Origin: Prochilodus magdalenae
Lineage: Eukaryota > Chordata > Actinopteri > Characiformes > Prochilodontidae
Reading direction: 5' to 3'
NCBI GenBank assembly: GCA_024036415.1
Contig: JAMWET010006600.1
Location: 554,501-618,500 of the forward strand
DNA length: 64,000 nt
The translations under genes and the position numbers were made by a program. The number at the start of each line of letters is the position of its first letter. The stretch's first letter is position 1. The notes under the pieces are model-generated. The model saw nothing but the letters and a program-made list of their open reading frames with translations. It made no database searches and had not been told where the DNA came from. Shown here piece by piece: positions 24,023-35,100 of the stretch.

Positions 24023-25440
24023 CAGCTGGGTTGTACTGATAGCAGTGCAACATGCCTTGTTCCTTTTGCAACAACACTTCATATATGTGTTGGACACAGT
24101 GAGTAGAGTGTAGCACAAGCTGTTCCTCATCATGCTTTGCACTCTGTTCTGAGTGCGATTTTATTTTCCGCTCTGTGTCATGCACTGTAGGAGGCGGGGA
24201 CTCCCTGTCGGCTACAAAATATCCCTCTGCATGAGGGAGCCTTCATTAGCATTTGATGCCTTTCTTTTTTTTTTTTTGGCTTCTCTCTGCACTTGACAAA
24301 GAAAAAAGTCCGTTTTTTCCCCCCACATCAATACTGTTTTCCCTTTTAATAGGTGAAGTGCAGTGTCCTGCTGCTTGAAATAAAGTAGTTTTGGTCTGTG
24401 TCTGCACAATTTAGATGAGGCAGACTTTCTGCAGGGAGTCAAATGAGTTAGTGTTGACTTTCTATCTCAGAGCAAAAGGAGTAGACCTGTTTCTTTCAAG
24501 GTCACTTCTGTTGTATCTAAGGTTTTGTGGCCAGTTTTAACACTTGTAGCCTGCCCTTCCATTCGCTCTAGCATCTCAAAATGCTGCAGTTGGGGACCCT
24601 CTGTTTGAAATTCAAATGCAAATTTAAAATGACTAATTCAGTTGTGAACCTTGGCTGTGTGTCCGTGTGTTGCACCTGTGTGCGCATGTGTGTTGAAGAT
24701 TTGGAGTGACAGTGAAGTAGTCATTGAACTTTTGAGCGCCCTTGTAATACTGGTAGTAAACAGTTTTTACAAATTACTTCATAAAGTCATGAAAAGTCAA
24801 CTCTGTCGCCATTTTCACAAATGTGTGCTAACCACCACGGAAAAGAAAGGAATCAAACCTTGTTTGCTGTTTCTTATTTTTATTAACATTACGATCATAT
24901 AAAACTTTGACTTTTGGACTTGTTCATCTTTATCTTCTTTGGTCACCATTTTTCTTCTGTAAAATTTGATTAGATTTGAAAAACGGTTCATCTTGGAAGT
25001 GTTTATTTGGCCAGACAACAACAGTAAAAACAAATAATATCTCTATTTACTGTAGTAATTTGATGTATGTCAGCTATGTTTGCTTAACCATTCAGATTTG
25101 TGGTGGATGTTAACAGTTCTTGATACATTTTCCTGTATTAGGTTTATTTGAATATATATTTTAATAATATATGGTGGTTTGTTGACAAATGGTTTTAAAC
25201 AATGTGCTTTGGTGCCATTTAAACCAGAGTTTACACTATAACACATGCAACTTGCTAAATTATGAATAATAATAATTGTGCCACCCTGTCACACGTGTTT
25301 CCATGCTTTTTCTTGGTAAAGAAATAAAGCATAAGCAAATGATACAGTAATGAAAATGTTTACAATGTTCACTGTACTATGGAGTTTCAAGATTGCAAAT
25401 GTTCTAAGAACTCTGAAATCTGTCTGTCTTTCTTTCTCAG

Positions 25441-25639
25441 GTCCTCAATGTAACTGCAGTGCAGAGGGCACCGTGGACCCGCTCAGCTGTGACCCGTTGA
25501 CCGGCCGGTGTGTATGCGTGGAGGGATACTCAGGGCTCCACTGTGACACGTGTGAAGAGGAATACTTCACTAACGGCACCAGCGGCTGCCAGCCATGTGG
25601 CTGTGATACGTATGGAGCTGTCAGGCCTCTGTGTAATAG
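25441..25639 (+). CDS. megf9: megf9 exon 2: laminin-type EGF domain 1 and start of domain 2
   Basis: The exon begins after TTTCTTTCTCAG and ends AATAG|GTATGT (phase 2). The 199 nt join exon 1 as residues 172-237 plus two bases. Eight cysteines (175, 177, 188, 195, 197, 206, 209, 221) with CNC, CVC and HCDTC spacing make one full laminin-type EGF module. CxC at 224-226 and Cys236 start a second. Sequons occur at N176 (NCS) and N216 (NGT). The ending PLCNR and the split codon match the exon structure I recall for vertebrate MEGF9, whose ectodomain has five such modules after a Ser/Thr/Pro-rich region, before one membrane span. A laminin or netrin relative is less likely because the mucin-like exon sits immediately before. 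Confidence 0.88.
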
Positions 25640-27617
25640 GTATGTGTCTCCTGGAACTGGGGACAGATTAAATTTGATTCCACAGAACACAATTATTCAT
25701 GACTTGGTGTGCTCTTTTTCCCTCATGTGCTTTAGTGTTCTTTCATTTGCATACTTCTAAATTGAATGAAGGAGTGCATTTACCTTTGTCAAGTTTACTA
25801 TGAAAGGAGAAACTATGAGAAATATTCACCATGTGTATGGGAGGTCAAATCCCAGAAAATGTATGTAAAATTTTAAAAGATTTTGTAAAAGAACCAAACT
25901 GCATCCAGTATTGTTGTTTATCTGTTTATCTAAGGTGTTATGTACTATATAAACAGCTAGGGGTTCTGTAAGTTGTCAGCATCTATTGTATCAATTCTGT
26001 AAGTACACTGATGTAAGTACACTTGGTGTTTGCTAGCTCTTCCTATGGTTTGGTAGTATTTCTATAAGAGATGACAGGCCAGATCTAACAGCCGAACGAA
26101 TAGGCTAAATACAGTGTTAAGTTAGCCTACAACTATCTGTGGCCTCACTCTCTTTAAGCTATCCATATGTTGGCTACATGAAGGCTACACCACAGCTTTA
26201 TCTGTTCAGTTGGTGTGATTTAAGATCTTATTCCTTGGACTGCTATTAAACTTACTAACTCTTTACCTAACTCTTTATTAGGTAAAATTTGCGCATTCCC
26301 ATAGTTTCTTTAGTTATGAAAAGAATCAGATATATCGATAAAATAATGCATCAATAATAAAGGTATTGATAAAATAATATTGCTTATATGTATTGGTATA
26401 ATTGTTGGCGGTGGCTCGTTCAGCAAGTTGCATTGCATTGCAGGCTTGTGAGATTGTCTGGTCATGCCTGAAATCTCTTCAGTGATCGTGTTGGATCTGA
26501 AATCTTGCCTATGTCTTCGTCTTAAAGTGTTGTAGAATCTGCTCTAAGCTTCAGATAAGGCTTTTGATAGTGGACCTAATACAAAGCTACAGCAGATTAA
26601 ACTGATAATGGTCAATTCGCTGTGCAAACTAAGCCTGTTATCCTTCACTGATGTGAAACAGTGCTGATGATGTGTTTGAAGCAGCAGTTAGTTGCCACTG
26701 TTGGAAGCTTTTTCATTGCATTGTGGTGCATGCTGTTATGCTGCTCTGTAGTTTTTGCCTGACTGTTGCATTTTCCTGTGTTGCTTGTCTTTCTGGTTAC
26801 TCACCTGCCTATCTCAGCATTCATGTCACACTTGTGTCGTTGCTGCAGTCACATGCCAGGACTGGCCCTGGTTTGCCCCAAAAGCATCTGAGTGTACCTG
26901 TTGTTTTCTTCCTGTGTCCTTGAGTTCTTTTGAGGTCATAGCATTGATTGGTAGCAATGGTATTCTTGTGTTGTGACTGCATTTGTTAATTAATTCTGCT
27001 CCGAATGGTGTGTCTGCTTATGTTGTTGCTAATACATAACAGGAATATAAATGTATTTTATTTAATGATATATAATTAAATTTTATTTAATAATTGAGTG
27101 TTTAAATGGTTTATTAATGAGTTTGGAAAAACCAAACAAACAATAAAAATGTAACAATAATAACAAGCCACGCATAGCCTTTAACGACTCTTTGTTGAGC
27201 TATTGGTGGGAATACTAAGTGCACTGCACTGCAAGTGCACTGCAAGTAAAGGATTATAACTTTCCAGGAATTCTGTTGCTCTCTCACATGTATTCAACTG
27301 AAAAATATTTTCAAAATCAGCCTGATTGACCACAGTCTTTCTTTTTGTTGTGGTGAAACCTAACCGAATTTGTTTCTCAAGTTCACCTCCCTATAGTCAG
27401 CATTCTCTGCCAAAGAAATCATATGCCAGTAGCAGTGGCTGCAGAAATCAGTGGAACATTCCACTCTTTATTGGCATATACCACTCAAGCCAGCATGTGC
27501 CAGGGGCACGTTAAATGTAATTTTGTTCTGTGCCAAATGCCATTCCTCAGAAGTTCCTGCTACAAGTCACTCTTTCTCAAATGAATGTAGGCGGCATTTG
27601 TAAGCACATTTATTTAA

Positions 27618-27755
27618 ATCAGTGGTGCCCAAAACAGTTTTCAGGGACCCCCAGACGGTTAATTTTTCCTATATCCCTATCTGTTGTGAGTTGGGTTGGA
27701 ACAAAAACATTGACTGTCTGAGGGCCCTGAGGTTTGAGATGGGAACTTAGAGAGT
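27618..27755. mobile_element. Degenerate MITE-like repeat
   Basis: The left end (AGTTTTCAGGGACCCCCAGA) and the complement of the right end (CTCAAACCTCAGGGCCCTCA) form an imperfect inverted repeat around TCAGGG. The arrangement resembles a small palindromic repeat frequent in fish, but the copy is worn and has no coding capacity. Confidence 0.4.
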
Positions 27756-28169
27756 AGTAGAGGTAGGTAAATTTAGGTCCAAACAGTTAAAGTCCTGCCC
27801 AAAATGTTTCACCAGGGTTTTTACTTTCTAGACCTGCGTTGCCTCCAATTCCGTATGCTAGTAGAAAGTTTATGCCAGTAGCATAAAAACAAACACCCCA
27901 GTCCACAGAATGCTGTTACACACACCACTGGCTAAACAGCATATTTTAGCAACTTTTAGCAACCAAAGTATTTACTTTCAAAAAATGGAGACGAATAAAT
28001 GGGAGCTCAGATGAAGCATTACCAATTTAATAAATTAAGGTAAATTAGGAGTGTAAATAGTATTTATTTATCTTTTCCCAAATTAAGTAATTGAGTTGAT
28101 CAATACATTTTAACAGTTATATTGTAAAACCTTGTCCTGTGTTAGTATTGCTGTTGTGTTTTTGTCTTG

Positions 28170-28362
28170 CTATCTGATGTCCAGAGGAGGATGGGTTCGC
28201 CTTTTGAGTCTCAGTGTCCCTTAAGGTTTTTCCCTTTTACTCTGGGGAGATTTTCCTTGCCACTGTCCCCCTTGGCTTGCTCATTGGGTGCCTGGACCTG
28301 GATTTTATGGACAGTTACTATGTGACAATACCTGTTGTAAAAAGCGCTGCATAAATAGACTC
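28170..28362 (+). repeat. Retroposon tail ending in a GTAAAAAGCGCT motif
   Basis: The order GTCCAGAGGAGGATGGGTTC, TTTTCCTTGCCACTGTCCCC, TTGGCTTGCTCATTGGG, TGTGACAATACCTGTTGTAA and AAAGCGCTGCATAAATA matches a common fish non-LTR retroposon 3' tail. No coding sequence is present and the copy is diverged. Confidence 0.6.
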
Positions 28363-29369
28363 TGACTTTCTACATGACCTCATCTATATCCTCTCTTGAG
28401 CCTGGTCTCTGTTGTTTATTCTGAGCATACTGCCAGATCGTGTGTACTCCGGGCATAGCTGAGCACGTGTATAGCCATGTCAGGTATTTGTCTCTGTGAG
28501 AGAAAAGCTGTTGAATTTTTTTTTTTTTTTTTCCCCATAGAGCTTATCTTTAGAATTCCTTTGACCTGACCCACTCGTGCAGTTCGCAGCAAAGGCTTAT
28601 ACCTTAACTGATAGAGAGGCTTGCCTTCTGTAGAAACCTTAAAGTTCTTCAACTCTCTCTGTCTGTCTGTGTGGGTTGTCTTTTTTTGTGGGGCTGGTTT
28701 TTAGGGAAGAGCTTAGGCAATTGAAAAGTGTGTAGAGATTAATGCAGGGCTGAATCTGCTTATTAAAGCATTTGCTATGTTCAGATAATTAACAACCTTA
28801 GCAGTCTCGTTGACAGTGGATCAGCTCATCATGAATGAGCTCATGGTTATTTTAGACATTGAAAAATGTTAACTTTAATGGGTTTTGTAAATCTGACCTT
28901 AATTAAACAGGTGCAGCTGCATCACCATCAACCTGCTGAACTATGGCAAGGAGGCAGAGCATGAGTCATTCGGTGTCTGTCAGCTATTAGTCATTTCTGA
29001 GTCATATATATTATTTTTGAGTTGTGATCTGCTTAAAGAAATGCTGTATGTCGTTTCTTTTCTTTATCACACTTTCATTTTTGTTCAGGTAATCATGAAC
29101 ATCAGTGTATGGGCTGGAGATACGCCAGTATGATGCTGTATAATGATGAGTCATGTCACAATAAGCTATTTGGAGCCTATCATAAATATCATCAGTGTTT
29201 CCATAGCACTGATTCTCTGCATGTTTTGTTCAAAGGTAGGTTTAGGAATTTGTTTTTAAGTTTTAAGTGGCATAGCTGTGCAAACTTTTGTTCTGTTGTT
29301 GAGTTTGAGCCTGATTACCTGGGGGTGTAAATGGGTGTAGAAATGCACTGCAATGTTTTTTTTGTTTTG

Positions 29370-29660
29370 CTGTGTGGTAAAACTGTTAGATCTAGCAAGA
29401 TGTGGCATGGCGTCTAGCACCTTTCATACACATGGGCAATTCAAAGTGCTTAAAATAAAAGGAAGAAAATACAAAGACATAAAAATAAAAGCAAAATCAA
29501 TCATTTAAAAATCATTAAGATATCATTACTATCATTACTATCATTAATCATTAGATAAAATATAAGTATAAGAATAAGGAATAAAAAGTGCCGTTACAGG
29601 AGAAAGCCTTTTCTAAAACCCTGACCAAACAGGAATGCTGTATGTGGGGTCACTATACTA
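29370..29660 (+). repeat. Possible retroposon tail with A-rich body
   Basis: A segment with AGCACCTTTCATACACATGG and TTCAAAGTGCTTAAAATAAA, followed by A-rich text and GAGAAAGCCTTTTCTAAAAC, resembles another widespread fish retroposon 3' end. A degenerate ATCATTACTATCATT tandem run lies at about 29522-29555. The identification is from memory and tentative. Confidence 0.4.
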
Positions 29661-31746
29661 ATTCAGGACTGGAGTATCTTTGTACGCAATGATTGTTTAA
29701 AAATACACTGAATACAATCTGAATACACCAAGATTTATGTTCTTCATACAGTGATTTTTAAGATGTGCAACTGTAATTGACTGTAGTCAGCCTGCATCAA
29801 CTTCCAAATATGACTCAACGCCCAACCGTTTATCCTGGCCCAAATTTTGCATATATTTCTGTAAAAATTTATAATACTGGTAACATTTCCTTAAACTTTT
29901 TGGAATGTGAAGTCTGCAGGAAAAAATCCAAATAGATCTGTCCTAGATTATTAAAAATGTAATTTGGCCTTACGATTGAAAATTGATTAAAAAGTATAAT
30001 TGTGAATAAGGCAACTTATTGTTTCAGCCAGAGCTTTCTATTTTTCTAAACCATAAGGATTCACAGTTGACAATGACACACGTTTTTAGTCATTTATACC
30101 CTCTTCTGTAGTCTCCTCCAGCTGTATTTTCCATCTTTCATCCAAGCAATAGAATTGGAGCACCAATGTCATCATGACAACGAGTCAACAAAATTCTTTG
30201 ACAACATTTTTTTCCTAATCAGTGTCGTTATTTTGTTGTTGTAGCCCAAAATATATACATATATGCAGACATATATTTGTCTGCTCCACCTTGCCAAACC
30301 ATGCAAAAACAAAATCCAGTATGTACTGTTTTTATTAATGTCCCCTAGTGTCATGATATTATGTTTTTGCTATATTGCCCTTCCCACATCAACTATTCTA
30401 GTGCTTTTTCTACTCTTTGCCAGTCCGTCTGTTGAAGGTATGGAGTGTGAGGTTGAAGTTAGGATTGCACTGTCTGGGTCGGAACAGTGTGAGTAATTAT
30501 AGCTTTACCGCAGTGGACCGCCTGCAGTTGGAAAGAGGATAGCCGCAGTTATGCAAGCCTCAGCCGCCTGCTTCTGTTTGACTTGGAGCGGCCTCAAAGT
30601 GTGCAGTCAGTCGCCTTAGCTTCTGAATCCCTGTACAGACTGCACTTTGGAGCAGCTCTCATTTCCACCCCCTGAGCATCAGAGGAATGATGTGTCCAAA
30701 AGCGACATCATATTTACTTGAGTGTCACTGAAACTAGGATTGCACAGTATATCAGTTGTAGGACAGCATTTTATGGGTTTTAAATTCTTATTGGTGTTTC
30801 TCGTCTGTACTACCCATAAAGCAATAATATTTACGTTCGATAATTTGTATTTGTGTATATATTTATCTTTAATAAGTTGCTCATTCATCAAAGTATTTAA
30901 TACGCAGCAAATACTTTTACACATTTTAAATAGTTTTTATCATGTGGATGTAGATATTTCTTTAAAATAATCATGGATTATTTCATCATGGATTGCATAT
31001 ATAGTATAGCTTGCCTGCTACCACTGTTTGTCTCTGCCTTTTTGCTCCCTATTGGGTGGACAAGTCACTGAGGACATGCTTTCCCGAGACGCAAATGTGA
31101 TGAGTCCACAAGCTTCCATATAACACACAAGGAGAAGAATGATAACTCAATGAACACATATTTCAGTATTCGAATGATTAAAACCCTAATCTTTTATTGC
31201 TAATTGTTTTTGCTAAATGTGCTATATTGGTCTTTACTCGTGTTGCAGAAGGTTGTAAAATACACATGCAGTCTGATTATCCTGGCTAATCACAGTTCTA
31301 GATGTGTCTCTGTAGTTTTGTTGAACTGGGGCATTCAAATGAGGTACCAATCAATAGTGCAGATAGGCATTTACCATAATTGCATCAGTGTTTAATGTGT
31401 TACAAGGTGTTTATCAATCACAATATCTACAAGTATAATTACATTATTATTTGTAATTCATACCAACTCAGATCCTCTCACAGCTGTTTATACCTCCTTT
31501 TTTCCTTCACTTTGCTGCACGGAGGGCACAGACATTGCCAAAAGCCTGTGAACAGAAAAGTGTTTTTTGTTGCTCTGTAAGATAGCATCACAGTGATTCC
31601 CCTGAACAGCTGCTGCTGTTTGTTGACCTTACATGGCAACTGCATGCCGTGAGACTAGAGACCATAGACATATATGAACATTAGCAGCTTGTCAACAGTA
31701 GCTGTCAATGTCTCACAGGTTCTGAGATGTACAGAAATGTTGAAGC

Positions 31747-31757
31747 GTGTGTGTGTT

Positions 31758-31815
<58 letters not shown>
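31747..31815. repeat. (TG)n(AG)n compound microsatellite
   Basis: A TG tract with one interruption passes directly into about 20 GA units. Confidence 0.95.
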
Positions 31816-31818
<3 letters not shown>

Positions 31819-31894
31819 TGGAGTGCTAGTGCGTGTGTGCCTGTGCATACCAAGTCTATGCCACATTCTGGGACCAAAACATGGTCATGTACTC

Positions 31895-32099
31895 ATGTTG
31901 TGAGGGCATTTTTTAACTTGTGGTCCCCACAATGAAGATCACAAAATCTTTAAAGGCAGAGTAAGGTTAGGGTTAGCGTAAGGTTAAAGCTAGAGTTTGA
32001 TGTAGTGTTAGACTAGTAGTAGTTCTGGTTAAGGATTGGGTAAGTCTCCAGGAAATTAATGAAAGACTATGTAATGACCCTACAATTCACAGAATTCAC

Positions 32100-32152
<53 letters not shown>
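31895..32152. repeat. TTAGGG-like dispersed repeat joined to (TG)n
   Basis: TGTGGTCCCCACAATGAAGA, then GTAAGGTTAGGGTTAGCGTA (around 31960-31980) and GTCTCCAGGAAATTAATGAA form a repeat type often seen in fish that contains telomere-like TTAGGG steps. It leads into an uninterrupted TG tract at 32102-32152. The telomere-like part is too short and interrupted to suggest a relic telomere. The family is not named. Confidence 0.6.
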
Positions 32153-32153
<1 letters not shown>

Positions 32154-35100
32154 TGTGCACACGTGGGTGTTCTAGATTGTTGTATAATAAAATGCTGGCA
32201 AGTGTATTTTCTTCTGCATCATTAGTCTACAGGCACAACCAAAAGGAGAAGTCAATCAAACCACCACCGCAGTGCAGTAGAGCTGTCAACTGTGCTCAGG
32301 AATTAAACATGAAATTCCCCCAGGTTGTTTGTCAAGTAGTATTGCATTTTTACATATTTTTTTAATGAAGAAATAACTACAGCAAAACATGTACCAGTAA
32401 CAGAATCCTTCTGTTTGGGTGTCTACATTAAACGGTCAAGCTGGATTTTTTTTTTTTTTTTTCCACCCTAAAGCTTAAACCCACATGCTAGGTTTGGTCC
32501 AGTGTATGTTTAGAGTTAGGAACTGTCTGAAATGTACTGGAAGAATGTGGTCCTATTATTATCTCTGCAAGCACATCTGCTGAGGTTTCAAGCAGCATCA
32601 GTAAGGCTGCATTTGTTTTGTCAGTTTGTTACCATGATGTAAGGAGTGTGATGACTGAATGAATCAATTTAGAGTGTCAACATGCCAAATTCTGTTCGTT
32701 CCTACTAACCTAGTAAATCGATGCCAAAATTCGAAAAGTGTGTTTGTTTGTCTGCTTTTAAATGCCAAACAGGAAAAACACCTGTTAAGCATGGAATATG
32801 CTTATGAGTACAGAACATGCTGACAAAGGCAACTGCAGCAGTAGCTCTGCTTCAGTTCTTTGACAACTAACTTTGCTTTCTGAAAACTGGCAAATCACCT
32901 TACAGACAGACACCTACATTTATTTGAGAAGTACATTTCATTAATATTAACAGTCCAAAGTCGAAAGTCCTTATTACCCTTATGCTGAAGGGCTATTGAG
33001 ACCACACCACCTGCATGCACTGTACAGCATCACATGTACAGCATATGTCCAGATGATTTCTAGAAACCTGATACATACCACTACTGAAAGTACACATTTG
33101 GACCAAAAAACTACCTAAAGTCAGGTAAGTTTTGACAAGGTTCATATTTTTATTGACAGTAATAGCATTGAAACTTTTAAGCAACTATTAAGTCAAGGTG
33201 TAATATCGCAGTTGCTTGCTATGTGGTAAATCAGAAAAGCCTAATGAGCAATTTCATTGAAGAGACTAGTTTACCAAGGATAGGAGGCTAGCAAGAGGAT
33301 ATATATTTATTTATTTTTTTGCCTCAACAGGGTTCTGCAACTAAGAGTTAATACTTTTTAATTATTCATTTAACATTTTAAAGACCATTAGCTTTAGTGT
33401 TTTTACAAGAGATTACACCAGCATACATCCCTCCAACCAGACATGCGTTATCAGCTGATTATGTATAGTAGTCAGTCAGAGAATCCTCCCTTTTTTTAGA
33501 CAGCTTGTGAAACTTGCTCACATTTTACAGGCTCCTTTTGATTCTTTTGATTTCTATCAAGACAATTGAATTATGTCAGCCTTAATACAGACCTTTTGTC
33601 TGCGTGCAGAATTTTAACGTCCACATCAAGTCTATATGGAGCAAATCTGAACTAACAGCAACGTTCTGACTTAGTAGGCAGGATTGAATGCTATGGTCAA
33701 TCCATAATCATAACCGATGGCCTCCTTTGCGCTGTAACCTCTGTGTAACCTTTCCTCATGATCATATCCATACACTAGATCCTGGTGAAAGTTTATGATT
33801 CATCTTAATCTTTCTCTTACTATATATTGTGTTGGAGTAGTTATAGTGTATTTCAGTTTTTCACATTTGTTTACCCTTCACATCAAGCCTGCTAAAGCCA
33901 CGAGACGCCTTTATTATAATTAGTTCCTTGTCCTAGTTTCAGTTAATGTAGCCACTTCTCTTTATTTGTTGTCCTATGACTCAGTGTTCATGTGGTAATG
34001 CTAAGACTGAGAAAAAAGAAGAAGAGACAGAACATGATGCTGTGCAGAAGAGAATGCAATCTCTCCATCCCTCTCACATTTAAAAGCAGCAGCAGAAAAA
34101 CTCCTCATGTCCTGTGTCAGCGAATTGGTGCTTGTTGGGAGAAGGTGCTGAAGAAAGGTCATATTGCTGCGGAGAGCACAGCAGTGTGTCTCCTGTGATC
34201 GTGATCTGAACTCCAGTGTCATTAGCCAAGCTCTGGGACTGACACAGCTTCAGCTGGCTGCCTTTCTGTTTGTGCAGTTGGAGAAAAAGGAGTGAGACAT
34301 AGAAGCTAATTTGGTTGTTGATCCGCCATGCCGAGTCCTGTGGAAATTGGTAGTCTCCTGCATTCTTGCCTGACCTACAGCATTTGAGAAATGCATGCTT
34401 GCTTTAATTATTTTTGGCAGATGCGGCCTTCAGATAACTATACATAATTATGAATAAACATATAGACAACATTTACACAATGTTAGTGAATGCAGCTGTT
34501 TAATGCCCTAGGTTGGTAGCATTGTGCAATTAGTGAGTGAGCAGCTGAGAATTAGTCATTAGTAAGTTGGAATAAAAATACTATGTTTCACAATTATGTC
34601 TGAAACCTTCTGGCAAATTTTTAATTGCAGAGTGCTACAAACTAAGGATGTGTTAACCATTCGACTACTGAAATCATTGTTTTGTAGTTCATTGAGTTAT
34701 GTCACAGGAAGCCAAATAAAATTTGCTGAACAGCAGTTCAACTAAATATTGATTTTATGCTTTAACTTTATTACTGGCACACATGTGTCTGAACATTTGT
34801 GACAAGCCAGATATAAAGAGTGTGACTCAATCGGTAAATAGACTAGTCTGGCATTATGTTAAATATATAGATAGCATAAATATATATAGCATGGGGGTTA
34901 CAACCCCTGTGATAACTCAAACGATAATTCTAATATGGTAATGAAGCATGACAAAGATATTGCTTGATATAATAAATACTACAATAAAATTTACACTTTG
35001 TTCGAACAGCATGCAAAATGAGGGACAATGACAAAAGCAAAATGCTCCCATTGTAATTAGAGTGTAAAATTAAGCTGCGCCAGCTCCCAGCCGCTAAGTG

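Noticed and set aside
24301..24360. Strong pyrimidine tract with TTTTAATAG|GTGAAG (24352/24353) as another recursive site
   Set aside because: The regenerated donor GTGAAG is weak, so it fits a cryptic acceptor better than a ratchet site.
25445..25690. Minus-strand open frame over exon 2
   Set aside because: Antisense shadow of the laminin-EGF exon.
31955..31985. Interstitial telomere
   Set aside because: Only about two TTAGGG-like steps occur, inside a dispersed repeat.
33115..33135. GTCAG|GTAAGT at 33124 as a recursive site
   Set aside because: The donor is good, but the preceding sequence is A-rich with no pyrimidine tract.
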